Made by a program: the position numbers and the translations under genes. Shown here one piece after another: positions 35,201-45,330 of a stretch of DNA of 64,000 nucleotides (positions are counted from its first letter, which is position 1; every line of letters starts with the position of its first letter). The notes under the pieces are model-generated. The model made no database searches, was not told the origin of the DNA, and was given only the letters and a program-made list of their open reading frames with translations. The stretch is from Gremmenia infestans (taxonomy: Eukaryota > Ascomycota > Leotiomycetes > Helotiales > Hamatocanthoscyphaceae), in the NCBI GenBank assembly GCA_032629725.1, contig JAFEVB010000014.1, forward strand, positions 1 to 64,000, given 5' to 3'.

Positions 35201-35640
35201 GGAAAGAAAGGGTTTAGAGGGTGCGTTTGCATTGGAGGAGTTAAAGGATAGCTCTGGCGTTCTTGTGGTATCTGGAGAAAGTTTATACCTCTTCTTGCAG
35301 TTGAATCAAAAGTTCTTTAAATCATAGAGTGTCTGAATGGATTCACACCATCCTGCTATTATGGGAAGCTTCTCTCCCAACTCATCACCAACCGCCGTGA
35401 TACTAAGAGGACCTTTCTCTTGGTTCTGTCTCTTGTTTTACAGCAGCTTTAAAAGCTCGAAATACCGCCAAATTTTGCGCATATTGAAAGTCACGTGATG
35501 TATACAATACTCCGGAATAACCTTTTCGCGGGAAAGGAAATATTTTGGTAAAGGTTTACGGACCTCCAAGACATGAAATCGAATATTTCTAGTTCTCACC
35601 CTCATTTTGTCGAAATGCGATTATAGGCCTTTCTTTCACA
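35201..35640. promoter_or_regulatory. NIP7-MRH4 intergenic region with a TCACGTGA site
   Basis: This gap has the NIP7 3' end and the MRH4 promoter. A palindromic E-box TCACGTGA sits at 35491-35498, 143 bp upstream of the MRH4 ATG, and ATGCGATTATAGG lies just before the ATG. CACGTG boxes are commonly bound by bHLH factors such as Cbf1. Confidence 0.45.
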
Positions 35641-37491
35641 ATGCTACGTCCTAAGCCCTCAACATGTCTCTTCTGTTCTTTTCAAGCAGCTCGACAATGG
35701 CCAATCCAGCAAACCGCATCTGTACACACCAAATTCGCCCCACGACCAAATCGCTTCAGCCTGACAAAGTCACAAGTAGTCAATACCCCTGAGCGAGAAC
35801 CCGGCGAGCCAGGACGGCCGAATAGGAGGAAGCAAGATGGGCCGTTTGGAGGAATGAATCAGAAAGAGGCGAATATTCGAGGGATTCCAGAACGTGCGAC
35901 CCCTGTGATGAGAGAAAAGAAGGGGAGGCCTGGGAGGAAGGAGGACCCACGGGCAGGTGGGTTCAGAGCGCTAAAGATGCAGAGGGCTTTGGCGCCGGTG
36001 TCTTATGATCAGAGGACCAGAATAAAGGAGCGGATGAATGAGATTGATACGTTTCAACAATTTCCATTACTTGGGACGGTCAAGAGCTCGATATCTACAC
36101 AGGCGTTGCAAGGGATGGAGGACGTGACTCCTACGGCGGTGCAGAAGATTGCTATTCCGGCATTACTGGGAAGTGAGACTACGGGGAGGAGGAATAAGAG
36201 CTTTGGGAAGGAGAAGGGCGAGTTTTTGATCGCTGCCGAGACGGGGTCGGGAAAGACATTGGCGTATCTGATTCCTACGATGAATGCTATCAAAGAGGCG
36301 GAGGCAGAAGATGAGGATGTCAAGGAATACCAGCAAGCCGTTGAAGAAGAACGAATCCAGCAGATGTCTGAGAAGTCTTTGGCACCTCCCATCTCGGATA
36401 GACCTCATCCTACAACTGGTCGACCGCGAGCAATCATTCTTGTACCTACTTCAGAGCTAGTTGCTCAAGTAGGAGGACTCGTCAAAGCCTTTTCACACAC
36501 GGTCAAGTTTCGGTCCGCCATGGTATCCTCGAATTTCAGTGGGCAGGTTATTCGAAACCGTCTCTTCTCTCCCCGCGGAATCGATATTCTAGTCTCGACA
36601 CCCCATCTCCTCTCCTCCATTGCGGACTCGGATCCCAACATCCTGTCGCGAGTCACGCACCTCATCGTCGACGAAGCGGACTCTCTTCTCGACCGTGGCT
36701 TCTCCCCCCTCACCTCAGCCATCATCGATAGGGCAACCCCATCCCTCAAACAGCTCATCCTCTGCTCCGCAACCATCCCCCGCAGCATGGATGGCTACCT
36801 ACGCAAACGGTTCCCGGACATCCGCCGTCTCGTCACCCCGAACCTACACGCCATTCCCCGCCGCGTACAACTAGGCGTCGTAGACGTAGAGAAAGAGCCG
36901 TACAAAGGCAACAAGAACCTCGCGTGCGCAGACACCATCTGGTCTATCGGCAAAGCAGCCGCTGCGCACGACGGCCCGGTGGCAGGCGAAATGGACGTAA
37001 AACGCATCCTGGTGTTCGTCAACGAGCGTGAGAAGACGCAAGAAGTAGCTGAATATCTCGTCTCCAAGGGAATCGACGCCATCGCATTAAGTAGAGACAC
37101 ACCCGAGCAGCGACAAGCGGAAATGCTAGCCTCGTTTACGCTGGCGCAGCCACTTACGATGCCGAAAGAAGAACATCCAGGTTCTCTGGCAGACCAGCAG
37201 CCGAATTACATTCCGATGGGCAGGGTGGCGCCGGCTCCGAAAAGGAAGCTGCCGAATACGAGGGTGTTGGTTACGACGGATCTGGGGAGTCGGGGGATTG
37301 ATACGGTGGCTGTGAGACATGTGTTGTTGTACGATGTGCCGCATTCGACGATCGATTTTATACATCGGCTAGGGCGGACGGGGAGGATGGGGAGGAGGGG
37401 AAGGGGGATTGTGTTGGTGGGGAAGCATGATAGGAGGGATGTTGTGGCGGAGGTGAGGGATGGTATGTATAAGGGACAGGCGCTTATTTAG
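35641..37491 (+). CDS. MRH4: Mitochondrial DEAD-box RNA helicase Mrh4
   Basis: A single exon of 616 aa with an N-terminal presequence (MLRPKPSTCLFCSFQAARQW). The helicase core runs from about residue 135: a Q-motif-like FPLLGTVKSSI...TPTAVQKIAIPAL, motif I AAETGSGKT, Ia PTSELVAQV, Ib STPHLL, II VDEADSLLD (a DEAD variant), III SATIPR, then V TTDLGSRGID and VI HRLGRTGRMGRRG. The spacer between motifs I and Ia contains an acidic insert (EAEAEDEDVKEYQQAVEEE). Mrh4 remodels 21S rRNA during late assembly of the mitochondrial large subunit. Fits the window's cluster of ribosome-assembly genes. Confidence 0.9.
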   Translation: MLRPKPSTCLFCSFQAARQWPIQQTASVHTKFAPRPNRFSLTKSQVVNTPEREPGEPGRPNRRKQDGPFGGMNQKEANIRGIPERATPVMREKKGRPGRKEDPRAGGFRALKMQRALAPVSYDQRTRIKERMNEIDTFQQFPLLGTVKSSISTQALQGMEDVTPTAVQKIAIPALLGSETTGRRNKSFGKEKGEFLIAAETGSGKTLAYLIPTMNAIKEAEAEDEDVKEYQQAVEEERIQQMSEKSLAPPISDRPHPTTGRPRAIILVPTSELVAQVGGLVKAFSHTVKFRSAMVSSNFSGQVIRNRLFSPRGIDILVSTPHLLSSIADSDPNILSRVTHLIVDEADSLLDRGFSPLTSAIIDRATPSLKQLILCSATIPRSMDGYLRKRFPDIRRLVTPNLHAIPRRVQLGVVDVEKEPYKGNKNLACADTIWSIGKAAAAHDGPVAGEMDVKRILVFVNEREKTQEVAEYLVSKGIDAIALSRDTPEQRQAEMLASFTLAQPLTMPKEEHPGSLADQQPNYIPMGRVAPAPKRKLPNTRVLVTTDLGSRGIDTVAVRHVLLYDVPHSTIDFIHRLGRTGRMGRRGRGIVLVGKHDRRDVVAEVRDGMYKGQALI

Positions 37492-37810
37492 AGGGTGTAT
37501 ACTGTAATGGGAAAAAATGTATGGATGTATAGTATTGTAGATTAGTATAGAACGTGTCGAACAAGATGTCATGATGTATGTTACTATTCATCTGTAAAAT
37601 ATTATTACATTGAAGTTGAAGTTCTGACTCGACTTCTATTCTAAGATTCTATTTTGATTGATGTTCACCCAAGTATCCAATCTGGGTATGATGCATTTTA
37701 TCTACCCAGCCAGGCCACGTGAAATGCAAATGCAAATGCCTATCAAAACTCCATCGCTATGCCTTTTAAAAAACAACGCCAAAAGCAGTATCTTTTCCCA
37801 TCCCATCACA
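37492..37810. other. Convergent intergenic region
   Basis: 319 bp between two convergent genes. It is AT-rich downstream of MRH4, consistent with 3' UTR and polyadenylation signals. Nothing else seen. Confidence 0.4.
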
Positions 37811-38968
37811 CTAGAATACAACGACATTCACCACTGCAACAGCACCCATTCCCAGCAACGCCGTCCAAGAAACGCCCTTCCCGATCCCCGCACTACTACT
37901 TTGCGTTAACTCAGCCGTACTAACACTCGTCCGTCCTACCGCCGTAATCCCATTCAAGTTATCTGCCGTCTCAACCGCAGGGCCGACATTAAAGTAATCA
38001 ACCAAGATAAAGGTCGGTTTCTGTGCCCACTCGCTCGTGCACTGCTGGCCCTCGGTGCCCAAACTACCCGATGTATTCGTAGCAGGGGAGTTGGTGGTAG
38101 GCAGGTTCGTGAGGTCAGGAGTTGAGATCAGGGTATTGGTATCGGCGAAATGATTCACGAGGCCCATGTAGCCAGCCGAAATAGCAGCGGTGGAGGAGGC
38201 GAGGCCGGAAGGCCGGTCAATGGTGCAGTTGAAGTCAGGGAAGGTCTGGCCGTAGGCAGTCTCGAAGACGAAGGAGAATTCGGGGAGGAGGGAGGGGTAG
38301 GAGGAGTCGTATGTGATGGAGGCAATGAAGGTTACGAGGCGGGTGTTGGCTGTGATGAGGGTTTGCAGGGTTGGCCAGGTAGCGACTGGACCATCTGTTG
38401 AGGAGGGCGTGTAGCCGTAGGTAGAGATGCCGGTGCTGTTGAAGACGGAGCCAAAGGTAGCGGCGGTTTGGTCATCGCTGTTTACGAGGAGCAGGGTGAC
38501 GACTTCGTTGGGGTTGGCGTCCATCCAGGTCTTGATGGCTGTGAGGAAGGTGGCTAGGGATCCGCCGTCGAGGAGCGCGCAGGATGTGTGGCAGAGTTCG
38601 AGGACGCCGTTGTTGAGGTGCACTTGTGCTTGTAGGAGACGGATGCCGGCCGATAGTGCTACGGTTGCGTTATAGAACTGGTTTCCTGATTCCGTGAAGC
38701 CGGTACTCGAGTCTCGGAGGAAGGCAGAGTCGTGGGCACCCATGTGGGTGATGTTGTTGTAGTTCCGATTGCATAGATCGGGCGAGTTGTTACATGCTGT
38801 TGTTCCTGTTGCTGCTGCTGCCAGGGAGACCGCCGATGCTGAGACTTTGGCTGTGGATGAAGCTACAGCTACGGCTGATGACTGGGAGAAGAATCCTCCT
38901 TGTGGGGAAGCTTGGGATAGCGAGAGTAGAGATGCTGATGCAGCCAGGAGCTTGAACGAAAAATGCAT
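37811..38968 (-). CDS. Secreted, probably GPI-anchored PLC-like phosphodiesterase
   Basis: A single exon of 385 aa. The N-terminus MHFSFKLLAASASLLSLSQA is a signal peptide, followed by a Ser/Ala-rich stretch. The body has the PI-PLC X-like TIM-barrel signature with the first catalytic-type histidine in NITHMGAHDSAF and the second in LCHTSC, then WMDANPNEVVTLLL and PTFILVDYFNVG. This resembles fungal PLC-like phosphodiesterases with four conserved cysteine positions. The C-terminus (SSSAGIGKGVSWTALLGMGAVAVVNVVVF) is a Ser/Gly omega-site region plus hydrophobic tail, typical of GPI attachment. Substrate unknown; cell-wall or surface location is inferred. Confidence 0.85.
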   Translation of the reverse strand: MHFSFKLLAASASLLSLSQASPQGGFFSQSSAVAVASSTAKVSASAVSLAAAATGTTACNNSPDLCNRNYNNITHMGAHDSAFLRDSSTGFTESGNQFYNATVALSAGIRLLQAQVHLNNGVLELCHTSCALLDGGSLATFLTAIKTWMDANPNEVVTLLLVNSDDQTAATFGSVFNSTGISTYGYTPSSTDGPVATWPTLQTLITANTRLVTFIASITYDSSYPSLLPEFSFVFETAYGQTFPDFNCTIDRPSGLASSTAAISAGYMGLVNHFADTNTLISTPDLTNLPTTNSPATNTSGSLGTEGQQCTSEWAQKPTFILVDYFNVGPAVETADNLNGITAVGRTSVSTAELTQSSSAGIGKGVSWTALLGMGAVAVVNVVVF

Positions 38969-40056
38969 CTTGACGATATGGATGAGAGAGGAAAGAGAAG
39001 AATTGGGTACAAGTGAACGAGGCAGATAGCAATATATGGAAGTGCAATGCCAAACGATTGTTTATGTTTATGAGTAATACAAAGGAAACATCAAACTGCA
39101 CAGCAGATATGATATAACAGTTTAAAGAGAGAGAGAAGATGACAGGAGAGAGAGAGAAAAAACGAGAGGCTTGATGTTGGTGGAGAATACGCGCATACGC
39201 AACAAAGCATTACGAAAGCGTCGTGGCCCTGCTGCGCCCCAGTATACGAGGTTGATCATCACGCAGGTTCGGCAGTGGCTACGCAGAAAGTCTGGGAAAA
39301 GTGGAGTCAAGCGGCTGAGTTGGGGAGGACACTCGATGTGAGGGGAGGGGAGGGGAGGGGTGGCTGGTGGATGACACATTGTGTGGAGGCTGATGTGTGT
39401 TTGAAAAGAGAGGGTTGACTGTTTGAGATGTGGTTGGGTTGGGTTGGGGATGTGAGTCTGAATGGGTAATGTTCCCAGCCCGGAAGAGGTTGGTGCGGAT
39501 GATCTCCCGCCATCTGATTCGTATTCTCATTGGCTTGCCGCCGCGCCTATTTCTTCGTGTTCCAAACTCTCAAATAAAGAAAGACGTTTCCCATGGCCAG
39601 AGACTCTGTCTAGAACTAGATGTCAGAGAAGATTGAAAAGGTCCTGCTGGTGTCAAATAGCCTGCATTCAAGGTCCAACCGTAGGACTCTTTGATATGTA
39701 TTTCCTTAAGTACCATCTCTTGTCATGTTCCCAGCTCAATTCTTGAATCAGGTTATTGTCAAGTTCATTGATTGCTCATTGATTGCTGCCATATCGGCGT
39801 TACACCGCACAATCTATATATACCTTATATTACTTTCTTATTCCGTAATGCAAGTGTTTTTCTTGGCTTGATAGATCTATCATGATTACTGCTCTATATG
39901 TCGTTTTCACCTTATATCCAACTCCTTGATACTCTTTCATCCAATCTACACATCTTCTAAAAACCTTGACATGGATGGACTTTCCAAGCACTTGACCTTC
40001 ACGAAGGATGCAATTACAAATCAGTACGCTCCAAATCCCGATCCTCCTCTCAAAGA
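38969..40056. other. 1.1-kb intergenic region with a GA-rich tract and a G4-forming run
   Basis: No gene is supported. There is a GA-rich tract at about 39124-39172 and four G4 runs separated by single A (AGGGGAGGGGAGGGGAGGGG) at 39341-39360. A 29-codon ORF (MDGLSKHLTFTKDAITNQYA...) at about 39972-40061 overlaps the start of the next short ORF. Confidence 0.5.
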
Positions 40057-40290
40057 ATGAGCTATCGTCGTTCCGAGCTTCTATCTGCACAAATCAATGC
40101 CCAAGATGACCCTACCTACTTCGATGTTTGCGACAAATGCCGCAACACGAGCGGTACACATATGGTGTGCACGTATAAGAGAACAAGAAAGGTACCCCCA
40201 ATGGTTTTTGAGATGGCAAGTCTGGACGAAGAGAACTTGGAAAACAATGGCTTCGGCACTTCTACGGGGGTTATGCTGTCAGTTGGGTGA
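40057..40290 (+). CDS. Small hypothetical protein
   Basis: An open frame of 77 codons begins MSYRRSELLSAQINAQDDP and includes a CDKCRNTSGTHMVC motif with a CxxC and a later Cys that could bind a metal. Nothing else is recognisable. Downstream, another frame (YAVSWVKSIMADEMDGQKLP) also looks coding-like, which hints at a missed splice or frameshift. It may not be a gene. Confidence 0.28.
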   Translation: MSYRRSELLSAQINAQDDPTYFDVCDKCRNTSGTHMVCTYKRTRKVPPMVFEMASLDEENLENNGFGTSTGVMLSVG

Positions 40291-40617
40291 AGAGTATTAT
40301 GGCAGATGAGATGGATGGACAGAAATTACCTAAGCATCTAGAAGGGAACATGAAGATCAGAGTCTGAAAATTAGAACAGTCATGATATGTAATGTTTCCT
40401 GCCCTCCCTGGGCTTCGAGGAGCGCTGGGGAGTATATGGTTTGGGGCAGTTTGGGATGAGGGGAACCAGAAGACATCGCCGTACCAAAACCTTCCTCAAA
40501 ACCTGTGAAAGTCCTAAGAGTTAATGGCAAACAATTTTCATATACAAATCAAACCATAGACTCTAATTAGTAAGATATCACATCCTGCCAAACAACGAAC
40601 AAAATGCTGCTGAGCAG

Positions 40618-40624
40618 CACGTGA
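40618..40624. promoter_or_regulatory. CACGTGA box upstream of the ECM15-like gene
   Basis: GCACGTGATT lies 188 bp upstream of the ATG at 40812 and matches the core of the E-box also seen before MRH4. A third copy (ATCACGTGG) occurs at about 41173 inside the second intron. Confidence 0.35.
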
Positions 40625-40811
40625 TTCGCACAGCTCCGAAAATATCGGCGCAGATGATCCGTCAACATCCCGAGAACTTGCTTCCGAGCGACAGACCTCT
40701 CATTACCGTGGCCTCAACGAAACACCCCGGCCGTGTTTTCGTCTTCTTGTAGATAACCCTTCTCTGCTTCTCCTTCTCCTTCTCCCATCAATATCAGTGC
40801 CGGCACGAACG

Positions 40812-41661
40812 ATGGATTACGTAAATCTGCCCACTCCACCCGTTTGCGTGGCGGATTTCTGCCTCATTCCCGTGAGTAACTTATGACTTATATACCTTTT
40901 TGCATGCATAGCTTGAATGCGAGATTGATTCATCTTGCTGACTACCTAGGGAATTGTAGATCGGAACTCCAACTGCTTCAGTTTCGAATGAGGTTGCGGC
41001 TGTTCAGCGGCTGATGAAGGCGAGCGGACTTGAGTATTCGATGCATAGCGCTGGCACGACTGTTGGTATGGAAGTATATTTCGTTCTCTCAGCCCTGTCA
41101 GGATACCACTTGCGAATCTTAGTTGATTGGGCGGTTGAAAGTGAGAATCAAATAGATATCATTTTACTTTGATCACGTGGACAAGTGTCAGAAGTTACAA
41201 ATTTAGTTTTCACAAGCGTAATTTCAGCTACGGTACTATCTTCTAACTCATCTACAGAAGGGGCATGGGATGCAGTAATGAAGCTCATCGGTCAAGCCCA
41301 CACCCTCGTCCACCAAAACGGCGTTATTCGCATCCAAAGCGATATCCGAGTTGGCACAAGGTACTGCCACATTTCCACCCCGTCTTCTCATCATCTAACC
41401 TCGAGTAGAACCGACAAGAAGCAGCACTTCTCTGAGAAGGTAGCGAAAGTCGAAAGCATCCTTGCGGCCGATGGCAAAGTGGAGGAGAAAGCCGTCGTAG
41501 TCCAGCCTGGGGAACCAAAGAAGGTGGAAGACGTGGTCAAGCCTGTTGCTGAAGCACCAAAGAAAGTCGAGGTAGTGAAGGAGTCTAAACCAGAAGAGCA
41601 GAGGCAGCCATTGACTCCGGCGACGAACCAGGGAACTTGGGCAAGCATGTTCCGGAAGTGA
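40812..41661 (+). CDS. Ecm15/YkoF-like (UPF0045, thiamine-binding-fold) protein
   Basis: Four exons: 40812-40871, 40960-41065, 41258-41360 and 41409-41661; 173 aa. Residues 10-100 show the YkoF/MTH1187 ferredoxin-like fold signature: CVADFCLIPIGT..ASVSNEVA, GLEYSMHSAGTTVEGAWDAVM and the terminal VIRIQSDIRVGTR. The C-terminal 65 residues are a family-atypical Lys/Glu/Val/Pro-rich tail ending in WASMFRK. Proteins of this family form tetramers that bind small heterocycles; yeast ECM15 has no settled function. The third intron is 48 nt, in frame and free of stops, so its retention would add 16 residues. Confidence 0.85.
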
Positions 41662-41795
41662 GGCGTTATGGAATTCGGCGCGTCGGGTTTGTGGACAAGG
41701 CTTATAAGTCGTATTTCTAAATTTAACGTCAGTGAACCGTATTTGGCTTGGTAGGTATAAAGTCGACGTACCTCTATATACACCGCCTGAGGACT

Positions 41796-42492
41796 TTAAC
41801 CAGCTACCGGTTTCTGGATTTCTGTTCGTGATGGCACTGTCTCTTCTCCCGCTGTTGTTTCTGCTTCTTTTCCCTTGACCGGTGCCAATTTCACGACCCG
41901 TGTATTAAACGCTGAACCTCGCACGTCCGACTGCACAATCGCGCCGTTGTTTTTGCGACCAGTGGGTGGAGAGAACCCCGCACATCTTCCTGTTTCCGTT
42001 GATTTTTTCTTTATCGTTGCAAAGAATTCCTCAAGAAGGTTTACAGCTGCGTGTTGGAGATTGAGAACGCCGTAGCGTAGTGAAATGGCATAGCCTCGGC
42101 TGGCTACACAGCCATTGAAATTACCCTTGGATGCTTTCAATGCTTTTGGCGGCATACTGATTGATTCGTATAGAAAAGTATACTTACACCCAATTACAAA
42201 ATCTTGATGATTGTTACGAGCGAGCGATGTTATTACATAAAGAATTGCGATACATTTTGGTGATAGCACAAACTGAACCACATCCAAGATAGCCTCGTTG
42301 GCCAACAAAGCCTCAAAGTCCACAAATGTATCTTTGAAATCTAACAAAAGAGAAGGATTCCTTTCCAGCAATTCCCTCTTCTTAGCTGTCGTTGATCAAT
42401 TAATGCACATGAAATCGAAAGAGAGAAGAGAAAGAGAAATGGGTGCAAGTTCGACTTTCAATACTAGCTCTTTTAATTCTGAGGAGTTGCAT
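41796..42492 (-). CDS. Hypothetical protein
   Basis: The long frame 41796-42385 has no early ATG. A 28-nt first exon at 42465-42492 (MQLLRIKRA) joined by a canonical 79-nt intron supplies a start and gives 205 aa. The sequence (KKRELLERNPSLLLDFKDTF ... NFNGCVASRGYAISLRYGVL ... FSPPTGRKNNGAIVQSDVRG) is not a family I know. A possible 33-nt in-frame intron at 42157-42189 is too short to trust. It converges with the ECM15-like gene, 134 bp apart. Exon structure is tentative. Confidence 0.4.
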
Positions 42493-43200
42493 GTAGTACT
42501 ATCTGCACGTCGGGCTTGCAGGTGTGGACATGGAGTATCACCCGTTATACATGAAGAGTTGAAGTATGCTTAGACGTAGCTTTTTCACTTGTGCTAAAGG
42601 CGTCACATGGAAGCAAACTATGTCAAGACCGTTCCTGATTCAATCTTCCTCCTGATAACCCTTTCACTTACGGTCTATTATTCTCTTCGTTGTGCGATAA
42701 TACTGAAAAAAAGAAGGTATCTTGGATTCCTTTGACATCAAAACCATACAAGAACAATGCATAAGCCTATGCTTCACAGCAGCTATGCAACCTGCACCTC
42801 AAAGAAGGCCATGAGGGAGTATCGCATGGTAAAGGAAACAACATCCTCTCTCTGACGGAATGAGACCTTATGAGAATTGGCTAGATGGGGCTTGTCTCGC
42901 CGTGTTGATATTGTATGGTTCTTTGAACGGATATTCGAAATCCTTTCTTTTTCATCTTGTCGGCGCTATGATTACTACTGGGGCCCGGAAAAAAGTACAG
43001 GGAACAAGAGAAAGAGAAAGAGAGAAAGCAAATTTTAAATTGAAAATTGAATGTTGACTAGGTATTTGGGCAATTCACATATCGGGCACTGCATCAAAGA
43101 ACCACGTCTTCGCATCTTGCATATCCAAATCTCCTTACACTTCTCCGCACAACTTTTCCATCCATACCACCAAACAACCAACCAGATAAACATCATCACT
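42493..43200. other. Intergenic region
   Basis: About 700 bp without a supported gene. The last 150 bp form the leader of the next gene. Confidence 0.4.
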
Positions 43201-43791
43201 ATGCCTCTAGAGCGTGTCTTTTCCACGCCCACATCGGTCTACACCTCTCGCTGGCTCGCGATCCAAAAGTACGCCGAGACGCACCCGCGAATAACCGGCG
43301 GTGCGGATAAAGTTGGGCAACGAGTGACGGCTGTCGTGCTGGAGGAATTCCAGAGCCAGGTCAAGGGAGTTTTGAATCGGGATAGGGAATTTCAGAGTGA
43401 GCCGATGCCGGTGCAGGAGTATCATATTGATCAAGAGGTTATCAAGAAGTTTTGTAAGTGGAGGAGATTCACTCACCGATGCAGAGTATTGTAGTAGGGC
43501 TAATACTATGTTTGAACAGGGGGAAGTCAAGGACTGACGGATCTCAAGAGAGAGGTTGTAAATGTTAAGCCGGTTGAACAGCCTCAAGCTCAGAAGAAAG
43601 TCGTTAGCGTCCCTGCTGCTGCTCCTGAACGCCAGCCACCTTCTCCACCCAGCTCTGCTTTTGCGTCTACAGCCCGTGAACGTCAACACTTCCCTGTCAA
43701 GCCGCAAGCCCGACAAGAGAGCGTTTCGCCGAAGAAGTCTGGGCGTCGGGATTTGTACCGGTCGTCTTGGGAGGATGATATGGGGCAGTAG
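43201..43791 (+). CDS. Conserved-looking fungal protein of unknown function
   Basis: Two exons: 43201-43453 and 43520-43791, with a 66-nt intron joined at KKFWGSQGLTDL; 174 aa. It opens MPLERVFSTPTSVYTSRWLA. The N-terminal 100 residues look folded (helical, with WLAIQKYAETHPRITGGADK); the rest is a Pro/Ser/Gln-rich disordered tail ending GRRDLYRSSWEDDMGQ. The abrupt change from ordered to disordered and the clean intron argue for a real gene. I do not recognise the family. Confidence 0.6.
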
Positions 43792-45330
43792 AAATCTTCA
43801 TGGGGATATGGAGGGAGGGGTGTGACGGTTGGGTCATTGGATAGGTGGGGGCGAGTTGGGATGATAAGAGTGGACCGTCATATCGGGGGGAGGGGGAAAA
43901 CATACGGGGGGGACGACATCAAGGGGTTGCTTTACGCTTCACGAAGAGTTCAGCTTATTGAATTGTCTTCGTAATAAGCCTTTGCGTTGAACACTAGTCA
44001 CATTCGTTCTTTTTTAGGCATGAAATGGTTTACTTTGGTAAAGATGCTGATATTCTTCTCTGAAGTGATAAGTGGAAGCCATGAAGTGGGTTCTCAATAC
44101 TTGGGTTATGAAGTCTATCAAAAGAACTCTCAGGACTGATTGACATGCACGGTGCCTTACAATAAGAACAATGCTAGAGGATTATTCCGGAGTAGAACGA
44201 GTGTTAGATTCGGACCTTAACTTAAAAAACAGGTGCATATGCAATTCTTACCAAGTTGGCAACGCACCTGTATCCCTCTCGGAAATATCGACACAAGCGT
44301 CCTTCCCACCTTGAGAAGTCAAATCTATGACGCCCGAGTCAATAAACCCCATCTCCTTTATTAGTTGCCCGAAAACATCGTCTACTCTAAACAATCTTAC
44401 AGCCACCATAGCGTGTTCTAGTATCCATATCAAGCTCTACACCGGTATCTCTGGCGCCTGATACACAAAAGCATCCCCAGCGCAGTTTACAGCGACAAAG
44501 CATAAGAACGAGCTACTAAATCACGGACTTTACTGGCGAACGAAGAGCTAGACGCTCATTTCTCATCTCTGCTCGATTTCCCTGTTTAGTCGTTTAGTGA
44601 GGACATTGCCTAAACCGACGCTTACGGATTCGATTGAGAATTGGTTAAATAACTCTTTCTGCTACTACTATTGAGTCAAAGATGTTACTATACAAAGTAA
44701 TTGTTCTCATTACGATCACCTAGCTACAAAGCGTTCTTCGACTTTAGAGCCTCCGCCCTAAGGAAAGGGGGCTGACTCGCTTAGCAATGCTTGCCCACGG
44801 CTGACCATACTCGAGTACCACGTTACATCTTATACTTACTTGCATGTCGATCGTACCAAGATATATATAGTAATTTATTTATCCATAAGAGTTTGTTCAA
44901 TATTAAGGCTGCGTAGGTCAGAATGATAAGAGCGTGCTAGCAATGCCTGCCGCCAAGTAACCAAGTTCTTTATTTCCATGCTACTAAACGCATTTCTAAA
45001 CATCGCCCTCCTTGTGTGATTAAAACCACATTTGAAGAAGGAATTATCGAGTAGGGGAAAGTTAGTGACATCGATCAAGTGAACGAAATTGACTCGCTAG
45101 TTCCTATGCAAAACGGGACTTGGATTAAAGACAAAGGCGAATTCACATTGATTAATACTGTACTACACATAACCTACGATAAGCCCGAGTATAGATAAAG
45201 AGCGACTATTATGAGCAGTCAGCCTATTCCACATGTAAAACCTTCTGATTTCACTCCCGCAACTCCAGTTTTCTCTGTTCTTTCTTGGAATTGCTCCTCG
45301 CAGCAAAAAGAGACATCTCATCACCCCAAG
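43792..45330. other. 1.5-kb intergenic region
   Basis: No gene is supported. The middle (about 44200-45180) has short ORFs only and modest AT enrichment. The ATG at 45211 lies in frame with the next gene and could extend it by 40 residues, but 45331 gives a better secretory start. Confidence 0.4.

Noticed and set aside
42157..42189. Candidate 33-nt intron in the hypothetical minus-strand gene
   Set aside because: Shorter than any other intron in the window, and the frame is open through it.
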